The notes beneath the pieces were generated by a model. The model had not been told where the DNA came from and ran no database searches. It was given only the letters and a program-made list of their open reading frames with translations. A stretch of DNA of 64,000 bases from Roseateles oligotrophus. Its GTDB lineage: Bacteria; Pseudomonadota; Gammaproteobacteria; Burkholderiales; Burkholderiaceae_C. Made by a program: the position numbers and the translations under genes. Positions 42,207 to 50,062 of the stretch are shown here, in pieces (positions within the stretch are counted from its first letter, which is position 1; the number at the start of each line of letters is the position of its first letter). The DNA lies in NCBI RefSeq assembly GCF_025717515.1, contig NZ_JAJIRN010000014.1, positions 26,693 through 90,692 of the forward strand. The letters are read 5' to 3'.

Positions 42207-42306
42207 GGCAGCCCCTGCCCTGCGGCCTGCCCCCCCTTGAACGAGGGGTTGGCCAAGCAATAGGTAGTCGATCAATCGCGAATCGACCACAGGCAGCGCC
42301 GATAAA

Positions 42307-42320
42307 TTGCGCTCGCTCAA
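42307..42320 (-). promoter_or_regulatory. FNR-like box TTGAG-N4-CGCAA, site 7
   Basis: Plus strand TTGCG-CTCG-CTCAA. Exact match, 52 bp before ATG 42372 and 139 bp before ATG 42459, the two likeliest prsT starts. Confidence 0.55.
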
Positions 42321-42458
42321 TCGACCCCGCCGAAGCAGTTGACCAACGCGCTCAGTCTGCAATCATGGCCAATGAGCTTCCATTTCACCGCCAACATCGC
42401 TCCAAGTTCGGCGCCGGGCGCCTCTTCACAGCGGCGCAGCGCCAATCGATTCAAGCCT

Positions 42459-45254
42459 ATGTTTCGAGCGTCTTTTTGCCTACTCGGTTTGGTATTTATG
42501 GTTGGTTGCGGCGACCAAGCCGAGAACAGTAGCGGCGCCTTGCTGAGTTCGGCCAAGTCCTATATCGAGAAGAAGGACAGCAAGGCCGCCGTCATTCAGC
42601 TCAAACGAGTGCTGCAGAAGAATCCCGAGTTGGCCGAGGCGCGCTTTTTGCTGGGCCAGACCCTGCTGGATAGCGGCAATGCGGCAGGCGCCGAAGTTGA
42701 GTTTCGCAAGGCGATCGAGTTCAAATACCCCACCGAACTGGCGCTGCCACCCTTGGCCCGCGCCTGGCTCGCCAAGGGTGAAAGCCAGCGGGTGATCGAA
42801 TCCTATGCCGCGACCGAACTGGCCGAGCCGGTGGCGAATGCCGATTTGAAGACTTCGCTCGCTTTGGCCCTTTTCAACAAGGGGGACAAAGCGCGCGGAG
42901 ATGCCGCTCTGGCTGCGGCCTTGAAATCGGCGCCTCAGCATGCGCCGGCCCGCTTGCTGCAAGCACGCCAACTGGCGGCCGATGGGCAGGTCGAGGCCGC
43001 GCTCGCCAGCGTGGCGGCGCTGCTGCTGAGCGCACCGAACGATGTCAAGGCTTGGCTGCAGTACGGCGAAATGCTCGGCAGCGCACAGGCGGGCGCCAAT
43101 CCGACGAAGGTGGCCAAAGCGATTGATGCCTTCCAGCAAGCCCTGCGCCTGCAACCCGACTCGGCCGCCGCGCATGGCGGCATCGTTTCAAGCTGGATGG
43201 CCCAGCAAAACTATGTCGCCGCGCAGGCTGCGTTTGACAGCATGAAGAAGGCCCTGCCCGAGCACAAACAAACGCTCTACTTCGAGACCCTGCTGAGCTT
43301 GCAGCGAGGTGATCTGCGCGGCGCCACTCAACTGGCCGACAAGCTGCTGAGTGCGGGGCCATCAAATCCTGCCTGGATGCAACTGGCCGGCACGGTGGCC
43401 TTGCAAGCGGGTGATTTGAGCAAGGCCGAATCCTTGCTCGCCAATGCCTTGCAAATCACGCCGGGCAATTCCGTGCTGCGCCGCTTGCTGGCCCGCAGCT
43501 ATCTGCGCTCATCGCAGCCGGCATTGGCGCTGACGACGCTGCAGCCGCTGCTGCTGAAAAAGAACGATGCAGACGCCGAATTGCTGACGCTGGCGGCGAT
43601 GGGCCATCAGCAATCCGGTGAGACGAAGCAGGCCAAAACGCTGTTCGCCGCCGCCGCCAAGCTCAAGCCGGAAGATCCACGGCTGCGCGGGGCGCTGGCC
43701 TATAGTCGCCTGGGCGCAGGCGAAGCCGAGGCGGGCTCGGCCATCAAGGACTTGCAAACCATCGCCGCGGCGGACAGCAAGGGCGGCGAATCGGACCAGG
43801 CCTTGATCAGCGCGCTGCTGTCGCGCCGGGAATTCGAGGCGGCCTTGCGGGCGACTGATGCGCTTGAGAAGAAGCAGCCCGACAAGCCGCTTGCCGCCAT
43901 GCTGCGGGGCCGGGTTGCCCTCGCACGCGGCGACAGTGCGGCCGCACGTGCCAGCTTCGAGCGTGCACTGGTCATCGCGCCGAGTGACTTTCCGGCCTAC
44001 GCAGCCTTGGCGGCGTTGGACCTGCAAGAGCAACAACCGGAGCGCGCCCGCAAGCGCATCGAAACGCTGTTGAGCCATGACCCGCAGAATTCGCGCGGCT
44101 TGGTCGCGCTGGCCGTGCTGCGCTCGCGTGGCGCCGCCGGCAAGGAGGAGATCAACCAGTTGCTCGCCAGCGCCATCAATGCCGACCCGGCCAAAGCGCA
44201 GACAAGGCTTTTGCTGATCAATCAGCATCTTCGCAACCAGGACATCAAGCTCGCCTTGGCGGTAGCACAGGACGGTGTGGCTGCCTTGCCCAACGACGCC
44301 GGCATGATCGATGCGCTGGGCCGGGTGCAAATGGCCGCTGGAGACTTCAACCAAGCCGCCGCAGCCTTCAAGCAACTGGCGGCCTTGCAGCCCAAATCGC
44401 CGCTGCCGCTGATGAGTCTGGCGCAGGTCAGTGTGGCGATGAAGGATTTGCCGGCGGCGATTCAACACCTGAACCGCGCCTTGGCGCTGCGGCCCGGCTT
44501 CTTGCCGGTGATGCAGGGTCTGATTGATTTGCAGTTCGCCTCCGGCCATGCGGACCAAGCATTGAAGATCGCGCGCGAGATCCAGAAGCTGCGGCCGCAA
44601 GAGGCGGCGGGCTTTGTGAGCGAGGCCGCGCTGCAGTCCAGGATGAAGAAATGGGACGCCGCCGCTGCGGCCTATCGCACGGCGCTGAGCAAGACTAAGG
44701 CCGGCAACGCCTTGGCCATCAAGCTGCACGAGGCATTGATGGCGGGCGGCAAAACCAGCGAGGCCGGCAAGTTCTCGGCCGAATGGCTGAAGGAGTACCC
44801 GAACGACGGGGTGTTCCTGCTCTATCTGGGTGAAATGGCGATGACGCGGCAAGACTACGCTGCCGCCGAGACCCGGCTGCTGGCGGTGGCTCAGCTGGAC
44901 CCCGACAACGCCGCAGTGCTGAACAACCTCGCTTGGGTGCTGATGCAAATGAATAAGCCCGGCGCCCTGGCCCATGCGGACAAAGCCAATTCCTTGAGCC
45001 CCCAGCAAGCGGCCTTCATGGATACCTGGGCGCAGGCCCTGGCCGAAGACAAGCAGTTCGCCAAGGCGGTGGAAGTGCAGGCGCAAGCAATCAAAGTGCA
45101 GCCGGATAACCCATTACTGAAGCTGAGTCTGGCGCGGATCTATCTGAAGGCCGGTAACAAGTCAATGGCAAAGGCGCAACTGGATCAACTGACCGCGCTG
45201 GGAGACCGTTTTGCGGGCAAGACGCAGGTGGACGAGCTGCGCAAGTCGCTGTGA
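42459..45254 (+). CDS. prsT: PEP-CTERM-system TPR lipoprotein PrsT
   Basis: The product is 931 aa from ATG 42459. The N terminus MFRASFCLLGLVFMVGCGD ends in a lipobox with Cys17, so it is an envelope lipoprotein. The rest is about 20 or more tetratricopeptide-like repeats (for example AEARFLLGQTLLDSGNAAGAEVEFRKAI) ending at GKTQVDELRKSL. Length, lipobox and repeat pattern match PrsT, found in organisms with exosortase and exopolysaccharide loci and thought to help assemble or export exopolymer. In-frame starts at 42339 and 42372 are possible; none has a clear ribosome-binding site. The exosortase genes themselves are not in this window. Confidence 0.88.
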   Translation: MFRASFCLLGLVFMVGCGDQAENSSGALLSSAKSYIEKKDSKAAVIQLKRVLQKNPELAEARFLLGQTLLDSGNAAGAEVEFRKAIEFKYPTELALPPLARAWLAKGESQRVIESYAATELAEPVANADLKTSLALALFNKGDKARGDAALAAALKSAPQHAPARLLQARQLAADGQVEAALASVAALLLSAPNDVKAWLQYGEMLGSAQAGANPTKVAKAIDAFQQALRLQPDSAAAHGGIVSSWMAQQNYVAAQAAFDSMKKALPEHKQTLYFETLLSLQRGDLRGATQLADKLLSAGPSNPAWMQLAGTVALQAGDLSKAESLLANALQITPGNSVLRRLLARSYLRSSQPALALTTLQPLLLKKNDADAELLTLAAMGHQQSGETKQAKTLFAAAAKLKPEDPRLRGALAYSRLGAGEAEAGSAIKDLQTIAAADSKGGESDQALISALLSRREFEAALRATDALEKKQPDKPLAAMLRGRVALARGDSAAARASFERALVIAPSDFPAYAALAALDLQEQQPERARKRIETLLSHDPQNSRGLVALAVLRSRGAAGKEEINQLLASAINADPAKAQTRLLLINQHLRNQDIKLALAVAQDGVAALPNDAGMIDALGRVQMAAGDFNQAAAAFKQLAALQPKSPLPLMSLAQVSVAMKDLPAAIQHLNRALALRPGFLPVMQGLIDLQFASGHADQALKIAREIQKLRPQEAAGFVSEAALQSRMKKWDAAAAAYRTALSKTKAGNALAIKLHEALMAGGKTSEAGKFSAEWLKEYPNDGVFLLYLGEMAMTRQDYAAAETRLLAVAQLDPDNAAVLNNLAWVLMQMNKPGALAHADKANSLSPQQAAFMDTWAQALAEDKQFAKAVEVQAQAIKVQPDNPLLKLSLARIYLKAGNKSMAKAQLDQLTALGDRFAGKTQVDELRKSL

Positions 45255-45288
45255 ATTGCGGCACAACATATTTCAGTCCTCAGCGGCA

Positions 45289-45302
45289 TTGAGCATACTC
45301 AA
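45289..45302 (+). promoter_or_regulatory. Symmetric FNR-like box TTGAG-N4-CTCAA
   Basis: Perfect 5+5 palindrome with spacer CATA. It ends 94 bp before the glycosyltransferase start. Confidence 0.5.
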
Positions 45303-45395
45303 TTGCTCGACCTCAAGCTGCAGCGATCCTGCCCGGGCGCCGGCATCCGCCCGCGTTGACGCACGGGCAGATCCGTGGATGAATAGGGTCAGACC

Positions 45396-46598
45396 ATGCC
45401 TGCTCTTGCACGTGAATCTCTGGCCGGGGAAGCAAGAACCGATGCTCAGTCGGAGCAACACAGCGCCTTGGCCGCGCCCGTCTTGATCGAGCAATCGCCG
45501 TCAAACGGTGCGCCGCTGTTGTCCGTGATCGTGCCGACCTTCAACGAGCGCGGCAATCTGTACGAGTTGGTGCGTCGCCTCGCCATTCAGTTGCAAGAGA
45601 TTGCCTGGGAAGTCATCTTTGTCGATGATGATTCGCCCGACGGCACGGCCGAACTGGCCCGCGCTATGGCCCGCGCCAACCCGCATGTGCGCTGCCTGCA
45701 ACGACTGGGCCGGCGCGGCCTGTCCTCCGCCTGCGTCGAGGGCGTGATGTCCAGCAGCGCCCCCTATGTGCTGATCATGGACGGCGACTTGCAGCATGAC
45801 GAGTCCATCCTGCCGCGCATGCTGCAGGCCCTTGTCAGCGGCGAGGCCGATGTCGCCATCGGCAGCCGCTATATTGACGGCGGGGGCATCGGGCAATGGG
45901 ACGACGGCCGCGCCATGATCAGCCGCTTCGCCACCCGCCTCAGTCATCTGGTGGTGCCGCCCGACCTGAAGGACCCGATGAGCGGCTTCTTCATGATGCG
46001 GCGCGAGGTCTTCCTGGCTAGGGCGCGGGCCTTGTCCGCCATGGGTTTCAAGATCCTGGTTGATCTGTTCGCATCCGGCCGCAAGCCGCTGCGTTTTGTA
46101 GAAATCCCCTATCAATTCCGCAATCGCCAGCAGGGCGAAAGCAAACTCGACAACCAAGCGGCATGGGACTACCTGATGCTGCTGCTGGATAAGCTGGTCG
46201 GCCACCTGCTGCCGGTCCGCTTCATCGCCTTCGCCGGCATCGGGGCGCTCGGTCTGGCCGTGCATTTACTCATCTTGGGCGCGCTCTTCAAGAGCGAGTC
46301 CCTGGCCTTTCAATCGGCGCAAGCGAGCGCGACCTTGCTGGCCATGAGTTTCAATTTCACGGTCAATAACCTGTTGACCTATCGGGACCGACGCTTGCAA
46401 GGTTTTGGCTGGTGGCGCGGGCTGGCCTCCTTCATGCTGGCCTGCAGCATCGGCGCCATCGCCAATGTCGGCATTGCCAGCTATGTCTTCGACGCCAAGG
46501 GCCAATGGCTGCTGGCAGCGCTGGCCGGCGTGGTGGTGGGCGCTGTCTGGAACTACGCCGTGACCTCGGTCTACACCTGGGGAAAGCCGCGTCACTGA
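45396..46598 (+). CDS. Polyprenyl-phosphate glycosyltransferase with GtrA domain
   Basis: The product is 400 aa. The GT2 domain (about 40-270) has SVIVPTFNERGNL, VDDDSPDGT and a DGDLQHD metal motif. The C-terminal GtrA-type membrane domain (about 280-398) has four hydrophobic helices. Enzymes of this architecture charge polyprenyl phosphate with a sugar, as dolichol-phosphate mannose synthase does. The stop overlaps the next gene start (TGATG), which encodes a membrane transferase able to use such lipid-linked sugar, so the pair likely glycosylates an envelope molecule. Confidence 0.92.
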   Translation: MPALARESLAGEARTDAQSEQHSALAAPVLIEQSPSNGAPLLSVIVPTFNERGNLYELVRRLAIQLQEIAWEVIFVDDDSPDGTAELARAMARANPHVRCLQRLGRRGLSSACVEGVMSSSAPYVLIMDGDLQHDESILPRMLQALVSGEADVAIGSRYIDGGGIGQWDDGRAMISRFATRLSHLVVPPDLKDPMSGFFMMRREVFLARARALSAMGFKILVDLFASGRKPLRFVEIPYQFRNRQQGESKLDNQAAWDYLMLLLDKLVGHLLPVRFIAFAGIGALGLAVHLLILGALFKSESLAFQSAQASATLLAMSFNFTVNNLLTYRDRRLQGFGWWRGLASFMLACSIGAIANVGIASYVFDAKGQWLLAALAGVVVGAVWNYAVTSVYTWGKPRH

Positions 46599-48289
46599 TG
46601 AGATATCTTCTCAAGCAACCGTCCGGCGGTGGCAATCCGGCCTGGCCGGGCGTGATCGCGATGCTGTGCTTGGCGCTGCTGTCCGTGGCGATGTTGGCCA
46701 GACTGGAATTCGGTCGCTGGAGCCAGGACGCAATCCAAGTTGATGAACTCTTTTTCGCCAGCTGTGCGGCGCGCGGTCTGGCCGAACATCAACTACCGGT
46801 AGCCGGCTGCCATGACAACAAAGGGCCGATGATCTACCTGGTTCATCAACTGGTGCAACTGGCCAGTTCGACCTACGATCTGAGCGCGATCAAGCTGGCG
46901 GCCTACCTCAACGTGGCGCTGCTGGCCGCAGCGGTGGCTTGGCTGGCGTACTTGTTGAGTGGCGCTCTGGCTGCCACAGCGGCGGCGGCGCTGCTGCTCT
47001 CGGCCCTGGCGAGCGATGCAAGCCATCTGGCCTTGAAGACCGAATTGCTGGGCGGGCTGTTTCTGTTGCTGGCTCTGATCACCCTGCTCGCCCGCCCCGG
47101 CCGGCGCCCAAGCTGGACCTTGCTGACCGCCGGCGCCCTGCTCGGGCTGGCCACGCTAACTCGGCAAACCTACGGATTTTCGCTGCCCGCGCTGCTGCTT
47201 GGCATCTACCTGCCGTTGCGCAGCGTCAAGCCGGCGGGCTTCAATCGATTGTTTGTCCTTGACAGTCTGATGCTGATTGCAGGCTTGCTGACGCCCTTCT
47301 GTCTGTTCCTGCTGCTGTTCTATCTGCGCGGTCAAGAGCTGGAGTTTTTGGCCAATCTGTTTATCTACCCGGCCGTGCGGGGCGTGCCGGACGCCACGCC
47401 GTTTGCAAAGACCTTGCAATGGCAATTGGGCGGCGTCCTGTCTGTATTGGCCGGGAAGCCGGGGCTGTGTACGCTCTTCGCGATTCAATCGGCATCGGTC
47501 CTCGGCGCCAATTACAAAACCCATGCTGCGGCCCTTCGGCAATCTCAAAGTCATGTGCAGCGCCAGTTAGCACTGTTCTTTTGCACCTTGAGCATGCTGC
47601 TGGTGATCTTCATCTCGCCGGTCTTCTACGGCTATCACATCCTGCCTGTTGAGTTGCTGATGGCGGTGCTGGCCGGCATCGGCCTGGCCGAACTGAGTAC
47701 GGCGCTCTTGAACGCGGGCCCGAGAAACGGCAAAGCCCTCCTGAGCATTGCACTGATCACGCCTTCACTCTTGATGGCCGTCAGCACTTGGATGAATCAT
47801 GGCGGCACTCGAAACAAACGCGAAGCCAGTGCCGTGAATGCCATCCTCAAGGGCGAGAGCCGCGGCGAGCACGCTTATGTGGTGGGCATGTGGCCCAGCT
47901 TCTATGTCAAAAACGGCTTGATACCGGCCAGCAATTTGATGTTCCCCTGGGCCTTGGCCGGAGCACCGCCAAGCGGCATGTACGGTCCTCCGCCACCGGG
48001 CACCCGCCGAGCAGCAATGCTGAACTGGGCCCATGGAAAGATGGAGGCGGCGTTGCTGGAAGACTTCCGGCGCAGCCCGCCACGTTTTATTGCGGTCATC
48101 AACAGCATGGCGCGCAGTGCCGGCTCCAAGCGAATAACAGATGTCATAATCATCAATGACTATCTTTTAGAGCATTGCACTTTCAGACAGGAGATCATCG
48201 GCGACCATGAGTTCACAGGCGAGCTGTATCGCTGCCGCATCGGCAATGGGCCGGACTCCCTCCCAGAAAAAGTGAGCCAGGCCCAATGA
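46598..48289 (+). CDS. GT-C family (PMT/ArnT-like) membrane glycosyltransferase
   Basis: The product is 563 aa with about 9-11 hydrophobic segments and a first periplasmic loop holding ASCAARG and NKGPMIY near residues 55-78. An acidic DE pair follows VQV near 49-50, as in the catalytic loop of ArnT and PMT proteins. The C-terminal 150 residues are soluble. It would transfer sugar from polyprenyl phosphate in the periplasm; the acceptor is unknown. It is coupled to the GT2-GtrA gene by a shared A in TGATG. Confidence 0.85.
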   Translation: MRYLLKQPSGGGNPAWPGVIAMLCLALLSVAMLARLEFGRWSQDAIQVDELFFASCAARGLAEHQLPVAGCHDNKGPMIYLVHQLVQLASSTYDLSAIKLAAYLNVALLAAAVAWLAYLLSGALAATAAAALLLSALASDASHLALKTELLGGLFLLLALITLLARPGRRPSWTLLTAGALLGLATLTRQTYGFSLPALLLGIYLPLRSVKPAGFNRLFVLDSLMLIAGLLTPFCLFLLLFYLRGQELEFLANLFIYPAVRGVPDATPFAKTLQWQLGGVLSVLAGKPGLCTLFAIQSASVLGANYKTHAAALRQSQSHVQRQLALFFCTLSMLLVIFISPVFYGYHILPVELLMAVLAGIGLAELSTALLNAGPRNGKALLSIALITPSLLMAVSTWMNHGGTRNKREASAVNAILKGESRGEHAYVVGMWPSFYVKNGLIPASNLMFPWALAGAPPSGMYGPPPPGTRRAAMLNWAHGKMEAALLEDFRRSPPRFIAVINSMARSAGSKRITDVIIINDYLLEHCTFRQEIIGDHEFTGELYRCRIGNGPDSLPEKVSQAQ

Positions 48290-48316
48290 TTGGACCTAGC
48301 AGGTCCAGATAATCAA

Positions 48317-48745
48317 TTACTTCACCAGCAAGACCGGCAAGGGCGAGATGTGGACAACCCGCTGCGCTACCGAGCCTAGAAAGAAGTTCCCCATCACGCC
48401 TCGGCCATGGGTTCCGATCACGATTTGATCGATGTCCTCCTGCTCCGCCACCCGCACGATCTCGGACGCCACCACGCCGACCGTGCGCACGCTTGCCAGC
48501 ACCGTCAGGCCGGCCGCTTTGGCCAGAACCTGCGCTTCCTCCAGCACACGCTTTTGCTCGTGATAGATGGCGGTTTCGAGTTGATCAAACGCCCGCGGCG
48601 TCATTTCCCCGTAAAAGCTCGGGCTGGGGCTGACATTCAACAAGGTCACGCGAAGCTCGGTCGTGGCTGCAGCGAGCCTGCCTACGGCGGCTATGGCGTG
48701 CTTGGCATGCTCCGAGCCGTCGACGGCAATCAGTAGTTTCAACAT
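48317..48745 (-). CDS. Universal stress protein (UspA family), copy 1
   Basis: The product is 142 aa. It starts MLKLLIAVDGSEHAKHA and ends with the ATP-binding loop GTHGRGVMGNFFLGSVAQRV, so it is the ATP-binding Usp class. It is closely similar to the Usp at 53682-54110, which shares the same start and the QRVVHL/I end. It is the last gene of the minus-strand stress/export cluster but has its own exact FNR-like box 69 bp upstream, so it may be independently expressed. Confidence 0.94.
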   Translation of the reverse strand: MLKLLIAVDGSEHAKHAIAAVGRLAAATTELRVTLLNVSPSPSFYGEMTPRAFDQLETAIYHEQKRVLEEAQVLAKAAGLTVLASVRTVGVVASEIVRVAEQEDIDQIVIGTHGRGVMGNFFLGSVAQRVVHISPLPVLLVK

Positions 48746-48813
48746 GATGAAAAGCTCCTCTATAGGCCCAGTTGACTGTGAACCGTATGGTCGCGAACGC
48801 CGGCGCGGGTCGA

Positions 48814-48827
48814 TTGCGCACCCTCAA
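48814..48827 (-). promoter_or_regulatory. FNR-like box TTGAG-N4-CGCAA, site 8
   Basis: Plus strand TTGCG-CACC-CTCAA. Exact match, 69 bp upstream of the downstream UspA gene. Confidence 0.6.
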
Positions 48828-48850
48828 CGATGGCCGAATCCGGCCTCGCT

Positions 48851-50059
48851 TCACGGGCTGCGTTTTTGCACCCTCGCTCCATCCTTGACAGCCGGCGGCG
48901 GGTAATTGATGACGACGCTGCCGACCGCCGGGCCCTTGCGCAGCCAAGCCACCCGGCCATTGCGCGCCTCCAACTCGACCTCGGTCAAGCGCGCCCGTCC
49001 GCCTTCGACGGCGAAGACCGCGCGCTGCTCAGGCCCGCCGCCGGGCAAGGGGAAAACCGCGCTGACGGGCACTTGCAGCGCCTCCGGCAGGCTGCGGGTG
49101 ATGATTTTCAGCGCCACCCGGTAGCCGTCGCCGAGCCGCTCGCGCCCGGCCAAGGGACTTGTCAATTCGACGATCACGCGCACGCGCTGCTCCTCCACCC
49201 CGAGCGCAGACACCTTGGTGAAGGCGCCCGGCTCGACCCGGCTGACCTTGCCGGTCAAGGCTTGCGGCCCGCCCCAGCGTTCGATCAGGGCCTTGCTGCC
49301 CGGGCGGGCCAGCAAGGCATCGGCGCTCAAGAGTTCGGCCACCACCTCCAGCTTGGCGGTGTCCCCGATTTCAAGCAAGGGCGTACCCAGCGCCAACACC
49401 GCTTCGCTGGCTTGATGCAGGCGCAAGACCAAGCCGGCCACCGGTGAGCGCAAGTCAAACGCACGGCCGCCACCACCGCTGAACAGCCCCAATGCCGCAC
49501 GCGCTTGCACCAGTCCGAATTGCGCCAGTTGCGCCTCGGCCGCCGCAGCTGCCTGCTCCTCGGTGGCGGCACGCATGGCAAGTTGATCGCCCTCCAACTT
49601 GGCCTCGCCGACAAAGCCTTGGCGGCTCAGCTGCTCGCTGCGCAGCAAGGTTCGCCGCGCCTGCTCCAGCCCGACCTTGGCCACGGCCAGTCGGCTCAAG
49701 GCCGCGCGCTGAGCGGCATCGGCAGCATCGACGCGCGCCCTGAGCTCGGCACTGCTGCGCTCATCCAGCAGCGGCGCAGCGGCAGGCAGGATCTGACCCA
49801 GCAAATCGCCGGCCGCCACCGCATCGCCCTCGCGCAAGCTTGGCCGCAGCCAACGCCCGGCCAGCGGGGCGGAGACCACATAACGGTCCAAAACCCGGGT
49901 CTTGCCATCCTCCTCGATGCTGGATTCAAAAGGCCCGACTTGCACCGCTGCCACCTCGACCAGCTCCGGTCGCGGCGCCATCGCCCAGGCCAGCAGGGCC
50001 AGCAAGGCGATGGCGGCGCCGGCAGCCAGCCATTTGCTATTTATCTTGCCGCTCTGCAT
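48851..50059 (-). CDS. HlyD/MFP-family periplasmic adaptor
   Basis: The product is 402 aa. One N-terminal membrane helix (about 10-28) is followed by a lipoyl/barrel-sandwich split by a helical hairpin (about 110-190) and beta-barrel domains. It is the membrane-fusion partner of the adjoining FtsX-type ABC permease, as in MacAB-like exporters. The start is 3 bp after the permease stop, with GGGAG as ribosome-binding site. Substrate unknown. Confidence 0.9.
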   Translation of the reverse strand: MQSGKINSKWLAAGAAIALLALLAWAMAPRPELVEVAAVQVGPFESSIEEDGKTRVLDRYVVSAPLAGRWLRPSLREGDAVAAGDLLGQILPAAAPLLDERSSAELRARVDAADAAQRAALSRLAVAKVGLEQARRTLLRSEQLSRQGFVGEAKLEGDQLAMRAATEEQAAAAAEAQLAQFGLVQARAALGLFSGGGGRAFDLRSPVAGLVLRLHQASEAVLALGTPLLEIGDTAKLEVVAELLSADALLARPGSKALIERWGGPQALTGKVSRVEPGAFTKVSALGVEEQRVRVIVELTSPLAGRERLGDGYRVALKIITRSLPEALQVPVSAVFPLPGGGPEQRAVFAVEGGRARLTEVELEARNGRVAWLRKGPAVGSVVINYPPPAVKDGARVQKRSP

Positions 50060-50062
50060 TGC

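Larger units (their letters stand above)
42096..42458. other. Divergent intergenic region, PEP-CTERM protein / prsT
   Basis: About 363 bp if prsT starts at 42459. Contains two exact FNR-like boxes and GC-rich short inverted repeats. No other gene seen. Confidence 0.55.

Noticed and set aside
43509..45086. A 525-codon minus-strand frame opposite prsT
   Set aside because: Antisense of the TPR repeats, with no recognised domain.
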